The translations under genes and the position numbers were made by a program. From Scylla paramamosain (taxonomy: Eukaryota; Arthropoda; Malacostraca; Decapoda; Portunidae), in the NCBI RefSeq assembly GCF_035594125.1, contig NC_087166.1, forward strand, positions 17,713,266 through 17,777,265: a DNA stretch of 64,000 nucleotides, read 5' to 3'. A model generated the notes under the pieces. It saw only the letters and a list, made by a program, of their open reading frames with translations, was not told where the DNA came from and did not search any database. How positions within the stretch are numbered: the stretch's first letter is position 1; the number at the start of each line of letters is the position of its first letter. Of this stretch, positions 58,095-64,000 are shown in pieces.

Positions 58095-58586
58095 ATGAAT
58101 GCACGTGAAATACAAGCCGGTCTAGCAGGCATCTTGCGCGATCGAGTTTATTTTTTAGGCTGTCACGACCGTCGCCGTGTGACAGAACTGATAAATCTTG
58201 CCAGAAAACAGGCGAAGCCATGCGTTTTCATTCTAAATACATTGAGTGACTCAAAGACCATGGGTCACTGGATTACTGTTTATCTTAATTTTCAAAGTCA
58301 GACCATAGGCTATTATGATAGCTATAACTTACATCCCAAATACAATTCCGCTGTCTTACATCATTTTATGCAAACTTGTCCACTTATGAAAATTAGCACA
58401 TTAAATTATCGACTTCAGGGGTTGAATTCCCTCGTGTGTGGCATTTATTGCATGTTCTTTTGCCTTCTACTGAGTTGGCATACATTAAAACGTGCAATAT
58501 GCATTATTCACGTCATCTTCAAAAAGCATCAATATCTATATAATGACCAAAAAAATTACTCGTATGGCTTACGTAATATTTCGTAA
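58095..58586 (+). CDS. Adenain-like maturation cysteine protease
   Basis: A 163-codon frame 6 bp after the capsid stop. The Ulp1/adenain-type catalytic residues are visible: MGHWITVYLNF (His), YYDSYN (Asp/Asn position) and LQGLNSLVCGIYCMFF (Gln of the oxyanion hole and the Cys nucleophile in the V-C-G-x-Y-C context). The role is processing of virion proteins. The frame is open; the C-terminal 30 residues look less conserved and may be read-through after a small shift. Confidence 0.8.
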   Translation: MNAREIQAGLAGILRDRVYFLGCHDRRRVTELINLARKQAKPCVFILNTLSDSKTMGHWITVYLNFQSQTIGYYDSYNLHPKYNSAVLHHFMQTCPLMKISTLNYRLQGLNSLVCGIYCMFFCLLLSWHTLKRAICIIHVIFKKHQYLYNDQKNYSYGLRNIS

Positions 58587-58589
58587 AAT

Positions 58590-58894
58590 GCCCCATTGCA
58601 TGCCTACGTTTCGCCCAGCCGGCAACCGAGCGAGATGTCATAACATCTGTAAAGCGGTAATAAGGTAGATGGGGATGGGAAAGGGGCGGGGTGTGGGAAA
58701 GGGGTCAATATGGGGTAATTGCTGACGGATAAGCGCCACTTCGCCATCGCCTCTCAACCCAGTCGGACGTCGAAGCCTCATCTCCAAGAATGGAGCAAAC
58801 TGACAAACATTTCATCTTGAGAAGCGCGGGTGAGTACACCATTGGGAAAGGGAGGGGAAAATAAATTCACAAGCCAAATTGCGAATGGGGCATC
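58590..58894. other. Right end of the Polinton
   Basis: A G-rich stretch (58,670-58,710) and an ATG at 58,790 that opens MEQTDKHFILRSAGEYTIGK and stops within 75 bp; GGTGAGTAC after codon 14 could be a splice donor. It looks like the start of a further Polinton gene whose rest is lost at the BEL junction. No terminal inverted repeat could be assigned. Confidence 0.4.
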
Positions 58895-59804
58895 TGGTGG
58901 CAATTTTACAACTACTGGGAAAGTCACGTGTTACACCTCCCAAGCCAGTTACAGTGTCACGTTTAGAATTGACAGCCGTCACAATGTTAGTGAAAGTGAG
59001 CAATTTCCTGTGTAATGAGTTAGAATATAAAGACATCACTGACAGCAAGGTGATTCTGGGATACATTGCAAATGAAAGCAAAAGGTTCCACATATTTGTT
59101 GCCAATCGAATGCAGAAGATCAGAGACTACACTGTTCCATTAGACTGGAGGTATATAGAAACTAATCACAATCCAGCTGATTATGCCTCCAGAGGATTGA
59201 CTGCTCAAAAGTTGAAAGAATGTACATTGTGGTGGAAGGGTCCAGAGTTTCTCTCAAACAATGAAGCACTGTTGTCATCCACTGAACACATTGACCCAGA
59301 GGTGAAAGAAGTCTCAGTCTACAGTACAAATACCAAGATCTTACAACAAGAGAATGTCCTGAACAGACTGGAATACTTTTCAAGTTGGTTCAAAGCAAAA
59401 AGAGCAATTGCACTCATTCTTCCATACAAGATGATTCTAAAGGAACGTATAACACAGAAGTCAAAAGGCAAGACATGCCTGAAATCTAATGGTATGAAGA
59501 AGCACTACACTCCTGTTAACATTCAAGAAATACAGGAAGCATGTGATCACATTCTGTGGATGGTGCAAGATCAATGCTTCCGTAATGAGATGCATGTACT
59601 AAAGAGAAAGGAGCCTGATGGCAAGAAATCTGTGGTAGGCAAGAAAAGTTCTTTGTGGTCTTTAAATCCCTTTGTGGATGACAACAATTTGCTGAGAGTT
59701 GGTGGTCGTATTAGAAGAGCCACACTCCATGAGGACATCAAACACCCACTCATACTGCCCAGACACGGACATGTAACCAACCTTGTGATTAACTACTTCC
59801 ATTA
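58895..59804 (+). pseudogene. BEL/Pao RNase H and integrase N-terminal region
   Basis: The BEL pol gene resumes with LLGKSRVTPPKPVTVSRLEL (RNase H end), SKVILGYIANESKRFHIFVA, WRYIETNHNPADYASRGLTA and LWWKGPEFLSNN, then the connection to integrase with NLLRVGGRIRRATLHEDIKH and PLILPRHGHVTNLVI, ending at a TAA at 59,803. In BEL elements the integrase zinc-binding part follows directly; it is seen in the next frame (CITCRKLRG). Confidence 0.85.
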
Positions 59805-60933
59805 AGAAAGTGGGCATTCTGGACGTGGTATGACCTTAAATACCACCAGACAAACTGGCCTTTGGATTATAGGTGCTCGGTTAGTGATGAAGTGTATAAC
59901 CTGTCGCAAACTCAGAGGTTCAACATGTGAGCAGAAAATGGCAGATTTACCAAAGGATAGACTTGAACCTGCACCACCCTTTACATATAGTGCTGTAGAT
60001 TATTTTGGCCCATTCTATATCAAAGATAGAAGATCAGAATTAAAACGCTCGGGTGTCCTGTCCACTTGTCTAGCCTCAAAGGCTATTCATAATGAGACTT
60101 CTAACTCTATGACAACAGACTCCTTTATTAATGCCTATATGAGATTTGTAAGTAAAAGAGGCACAGTGAGAGAGTTGCGCTCAGACAGGGGAAGCAACTT
60201 CATTGGTAGCAAAAATGAACTTAATGCAGCCTTAGAAGAAATGGGTGACTTAATATCTCAAGAGAATTGCTGAAGAGTAACGGTGACTTCGTGAGATTTA
60301 AGATGAATGCTCCACATGCAAGTCACATGGGTGGAGTCTGGGAGAGAATGATTCGCACTGTAAGGAACACACTCTCATCCCTGCTTGTGAAAAATGCTCA
60401 GCAACTAATAGATGAGTTGTTGAGAACCTTGATGACAGAGGTAGAGGCAATAGTCAACAGTCGTCCTTTGACTTACATAGACACAACGACTCCAGACTCT
60501 TTAGAGCCTTTCTCTCCAAGTCAAGTTCTGACACGGAAGTCCTACGTAGTCCTGCCACCCCTTGGTAATTTTGTACCTCAAGATATATATACTGTCGACG
60601 ACAATGGAGACACATGCATTACTTATCAAATGAGTTTTGGAGAAGATGAAGAACAGAGCTCCTGTCACTTCAAACAGAAAGAAGTAGACAAAACTCAGAA
60701 GAAATCTCAAGGTGGATGATGTTGTTCTCATAGTGGATGACTTACTGCCAAGAAATCAGTGGCTACTTGCTCGTGTTATAAACTGTTATCAAGGAAATGA
60801 TGGAACCACAAGGAAAGTGAAGGTGAAAGTCAGTAATGGATCAGAGTATGGAAGGCCTGTACATAAACTAGTGTTACTATTAGGTCGAGACCGAGGTATC
60901 CCCAACGAGGAGCCAAATAATCAAAGACAGTGA
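59805..60933 (+). pseudogene. BEL/Pao integrase core and DUF5641-like C-terminus
   Basis: Integrase core: FTYSAVDYFGPFYIKDR (first Asp), TDSFINAYMRF and GTVRELRSDRGSNFIGS (second Asp), then after a frameshift near 60,255 FKMNAPHASHMGGVWERMIR (Glu), LMTEVEAIVNSRPLTY and FSPSQVLTRK. After a further break near 60,715 the C-terminal domain is VVLIVDDLLPRNQWLLARVI and GRPVHKLVLLLGRD, ending at 60,933. The DDE residues are present, but the gene is split by three breaks. Confidence 0.85.
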
Positions 60934-61183
60934 TAGTAGTAATAAGGAAACAGGTTGTAAGTCTGGCCTAATGGACCAATATTGTGCCTTATTTTTCATG
61001 TGTTTAACTTGTAAGAAAACTGTTTTTTTTTTTTTTTGTATTACTATATTATGTCTAATCTCTCTAGTTCAATGAAAAGAATAAAATGTGATTTGTACTT
61101 TTCTAAGACCTGACATCAGTATTATATTGTAATAATGCATTTACATACTATAAGTAGTAATTTGTGCTAAATTAGGGGAGCCA
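60934..61183. other. BEL 3' untranslated region and polypurine tract
   Basis: A non-coding stretch that ends with ATTAGGGGAGCCA directly before the LTR start, a plausible polypurine tract. Confidence 0.5.
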
Positions 61184-61813
61184 TGTAAAAGTTATTAAGT
61201 AGAAATAAGCAAGTGTATCTTTAAAAAGAATCTACGTCTTATTTTTGTATACAGGATAAACTATTGAATCCTACTGTAAAAGGATCAAGTAGCATCATGC
61301 TTGTTACAAAGGATTTAAATGTAAACATGTAGTTTTCATTGTACTTATTAATATTACAAAGCTAGATGTAAGCCATAACAAAGACGCTGCTAGTGATTAT
61401 TCTTAGATTTAAGGTTTAAGCTTCCCCATTGAAGGCAAAAAAGATATTTATCATGTTTTTGTATTTTATACTGTGTCTAGAATATACATACATAAACAGT
61501 GAAGTGAATTATATTGTGTATAAGTAAGAAACATTACCTAAGATGTGTGTATGTAATTTCTTAGTACCTACGCAGTAAGATAATGAGGTATTATATTTAT
61601 ACCTTCAAAGAAGATTAGTGAGCCACATATATGTAAGCAGTAATTGTGTGGTTAGGTATTAATTTTAATGTATAACTTGTAGCTTTCACGCCCATACAAG
61701 AGGCAAACGTGGTACAGAGGACCTAATAAAGACCCTTGTGATACAAGATAGTGTCTGTTGATTGATCCATAATAATTTGACATAAGTGTGATCCCTCGGT
61801 AAGAACCGCCACA
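61184..61813 (+). repeat. 3' LTR of the BEL element
   Basis: 630 bp from TGTAAAAGTTATTAAG to CCGCCACA, followed by the AATTG half of the target duplication. Its first 55 bp match the 5' LTR remnant. An AATAAA word near 61,725 could be the poly-A signal. Confidence 0.8.
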
Positions 61814-61818
61814 AATTG

Positions 61819-62363
61819 TCCCAACCCATTTATGAGTCCTCTTTTGGTACGAGCGTGCACTGGATGAAGGCTGTAGACATGCTGAGATTGGTTCAATTTG
61901 CCATGCAAAAATTCTACCCTTGCTGTCAAAGCTTTGATTATGGTTGGAGAGAAAACTTGCGTCTGTCCATGCATTTCATCAGCAAGTAAAATTCCAATTC
62001 CTGTAAGGAGTTATCCAAACTTTTTGAGACAGTGTCGAGGTCCGAAGGCACGGAAAATAAAGTAGAAAAAGGATATCGAACCAGAAGAACATCTTCTATT
62101 AAGATTACTTCCCCAAGATGTGTGGTGAGAGCCCCTAGTTTGACATGCAACGCAGTGGACGCTTGTAGCACTTGCAGCATGCTCAAGAAGGTAACCAGGA
62201 AGCCCAGTGCCATCTGTAAGTAATGCAGGCAATTAGCTGCGAGAGCGTAGGTTATACCTATGCGTCTTTGTAGCGTTAGTAGAATTATGGTAGTAACCTG
62301 ATCAGTTGTACTTTCTAATGATGACTCGATCTTAGCATTAGTCTTCACAGACTGATTGATCAC
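61819..62363 (-). pseudogene. Env-like gene of a gypsy-type endogenous retrovirus, upstream part
   Basis: Minus-strand N-terminal part of an errantivirus-type envelope protein. From 62,363 a hydrophobic and helical region (TTIILLTLQRRIGITYALAA; LQMALGFLVTFL) occurs, then after a frameshift near 61,985 a helical stretch (MHGQTQVFSPTIIKAL) leads to the furin-like site R-T-K-R followed by a glycine-rich fusion-peptide start near 61,840-61,820. The BEL element is inserted at that point, and the remainder of the gene is at 45,750-46,905. Insertion, frameshift and stops leave no functional gene. The N-terminal residues overlap the end of the integrase frame at 62,338. Confidence 0.75.
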
Positions 62364-63260
62364 TATACACTATCTCAACAGTGTTAAGAAGGTCATGTAC
62401 CTCAAATATATTACCATGAAAATGGCGGACAGCCGAGCATGGACCTCTAAATTTTTGGGAAAGTTTTGAGGTCCTGTCTGGATGACGAACTTTAACTGTG
62501 TCTCCAACCTGTATCGTGACAGGGATCGCACGCTTGTGTTGTCGAGCCATCATTTCTACCCTAGAAGCTTGTAGACTACTTCGGACTTTAGCATGGATAT
62601 CCTTGAAAACACGCATATGTTGTTTAACATCTACGTTGTAGACTGGGGTTTGTGGACTTGTCAACAAATCATAAGGAAGATTTTTATCTTCACCATTCAG
62701 TATATACTGTGGGAATTTCCCAGTACTTTCATACATTGAACTGTTTATGCAGGCACCAACATGTGGTAACCAGTCCTCCCAGTCATCATATAGACTGTTT
62801 ACAACAAGACGAAGAACTTCCAGGATTTTCCTGTTTACTCTTTCTACCAGTCCGTTTGAAGAAGGATGGTAAGCCACAATATAGGTGTGTTTAATATTGT
62901 ACTGTGTACATATACCTTGTAGGATTTCATTGCGAAATTCAGTTCCATTATCACTTAACGCACCCTTGTACTTTGCACATGATATACACTTGGCAACATA
63001 ATTTTCTTTGTCAGTTCGCATTGTAGGCCAATAGTAGCTTTCACGCGCTTATTGTACGTTCGCTCTCTTCCTGGATGTTCCGCACTTGGCATGTCGTGTA
63101 CTAAGATAAGTATGACAGGGACTAAACTCTCAGGAATGATGTATTGCTTACTAGACTCTCCCTTTTGGGGATTATGTCGACACAGAACATTGTTTGGTGA
63201 CATGAAAAATTGAGAAAATGGTATATGCAGATGTGTCTTCTCCGCCTGACTCCAGAGCAT
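62338..63260 (-). pseudogene. Integrase of the env-bearing gypsy element
   Basis: The zinc-binding region is in the 63,260-62,955 frame (VLCRHNPQKGESSKQYIIPE; a HDMPSAEHPGRERT His pair), followed after breaks near 63,045 and 63,020 by CISCAKYK (Cys pair). The core in the 63,021-62,338 frame begins near the second catalytic Asp (GALSDNGTEFRNEILQ); the segment with the first Asp is deleted between YKGA and LSDNGTEF. It continues HPSSNGLVERVNRKILEVLR (Glu), WLPHVGACINSS and a GPY/F-type end (KFRGPCSAVRHF) to the stop at 62,338. The internal deletion means the catalytic core is incomplete. Confidence 0.8.
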
Positions 63261-64000
63261 GTATGACCTTAGGCTCAGGCTGTGCTTTACCAGATTTCTT
63301 GAGGATATAGTTATTTACAGGGATTGAGTCACTGACAGCTCTCACAGGCACATTTCGTGGAAGTGCGTCAACTACTACATTAGTACTACCCGGCAAGTAC
63401 TTGCCTACTGGAGCAAATTCCTGCATGGTACAATACCATCTTGCCACTCGTCTGGTTAAATTTTTCCCTTTGAACAATTGAATTACGGGTGTATGATCTA
63501 CATAGACTGTAAATGGGTATCCAAGGATAATGTCCTTAAAATGTTTTAAAGCCCAAACTACGGGAAGTGTTTCTTGATGAGTGACAGAGTAATTGACTCC
63601 GCTTATTTAAGCACACGACTTGCATATGCTATTACATAGTTTTTGCCTCTGGTATCTGTCTGCATCAGTACTGCTCCTAATCCTAAAGAAGAAGCATCCG
63701 TGCAAATAATGAACGGCTCTGAATGCTCTGAGAAAGCAAGTACAGGTGCATTTATTAGTAATGATTTTAATTCATTGAAACTTTGCTCATGAGCAGCCTC
63801 CCATTGGAAAGCAATATCTTTTTTTAAGGAGTTTAGTAAGTGGGGATGCAATTGCCGCAAAATTCTTGATGAAAGGACGGTAATATCCTCTCTACCGATT
63901 TAAGTTGAGGAAACTTCAGTACAGCCATGGCCTTTTCATCCCTTGTGTGTATTCCTTCATCATCGACTACATGGAAAAGAAATTTTATTTTAGCTTTTAG
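63261..64000 (-). pseudogene. RT C-terminus and RNase H of the env-bearing gypsy element
   Basis: Minus strand, running off the right edge. RT thumb/connection words at 64,000-63,870, then AFQWEAAHEQSFNELKSLLI, APVLAFSEHSEPFIICTDAS (catalytic Asp), LGLGAVLMQTDTRGKNYVIA and YASRVLK to a stop at about 63,603. After a frameshift the RNase H end follows (MFKGKNLTRRVARWYCTMQE; YLPGSTNVVVDALPRN with the final Asp) from 63,477. This is a Ty3/gypsy order (RT, RNase H, IN, Env), unlike the Gmr1-like element at 31-37 kb. Confidence 0.85.

Overview
The window is repeat-dominated animal DNA, most likely from a decapod crustacean. Every recognisable gene belongs to a mobile element, almost all are decayed, and no host gene could be identified. 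The clues to the lineage are very long (TA)n tracts (15 of them, roughly 3.8 kb by my addition), crowded LINE, mariner, BEL/Pao, Ty3/gypsy and Polinton/Maverick relics, and a short TTAGG tract (the arthropod telomere unit). Assignment to a crab or other decapod is inference from repeat style and was not checked against a database.

Layout. 1-11 kb: non-LTR retrotransposons. A CR1-like LINE (1.75-7.17 kb) with an SGNH-esterase ORF1 has two other LINE pieces nested in it. A decayed gene of unknown origin lies at 7.4-7.9 kb. A minus-strand Jockey-like LINE (8.06-11.05 kb) is the longest copy of the commonest family here (LINE-A). 11-23.6 kb: simple repeats, fragments of LINE-A and of a second family (LINE-B), a mariner inside a (TA)n tract that is itself flanked by an inverted duplication, a LINE-A 3' half and a Ty3/gypsy pol fragment. 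23.75-44.65 kb: a diverged tandem satellite with a ~95 bp monomer arranged as a ~9-monomer (~0.85 kb) higher-order repeat. It switches orientation near 26.89 kb, is studded with (TA)n and (CT)n expansions that grow from fixed boxes of the monomer, holds a perfect 406-bp palindrome, and is split by a Ty3/gypsy element whose integrase lies upstream of its reverse transcriptase (Gmr1-like order). 44.66-45.68 kb: endonuclease half of an RTE-like LINE.

45.75-64 kb: nested elements. A minus-strand Ty3/gypsy element with an envelope gene (RT, RNase H, IN, Env) is split in its env gene by a plus-strand BEL/Pao element that has a near-perfect 5-bp target duplication. The BEL pol gene is in turn split by an 8.4-kb Polinton.

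The Polinton is the most informative gene cluster. In order it carries the C-terminal half of protein-primed DNA polymerase B, a block of purine-rich tandem repeats, a packaging ATPase, a chromodomain integrase, two small virion-type or conserved genes, a macrodomain-like protein, a short unknown ORF, a basic glycine-rich protein, a capsid-like protein and an adenain-like protease. Polymerase and integrase would copy and insert the element, while ATPase, capsid and protease are a virion-assembly set. Consecutive genes overlap by 4-8 nt at stop/start signals, a virus-like arrangement. The polymerase, ATPase and several small genes are broken; integrase, capsid and protease frames are open.
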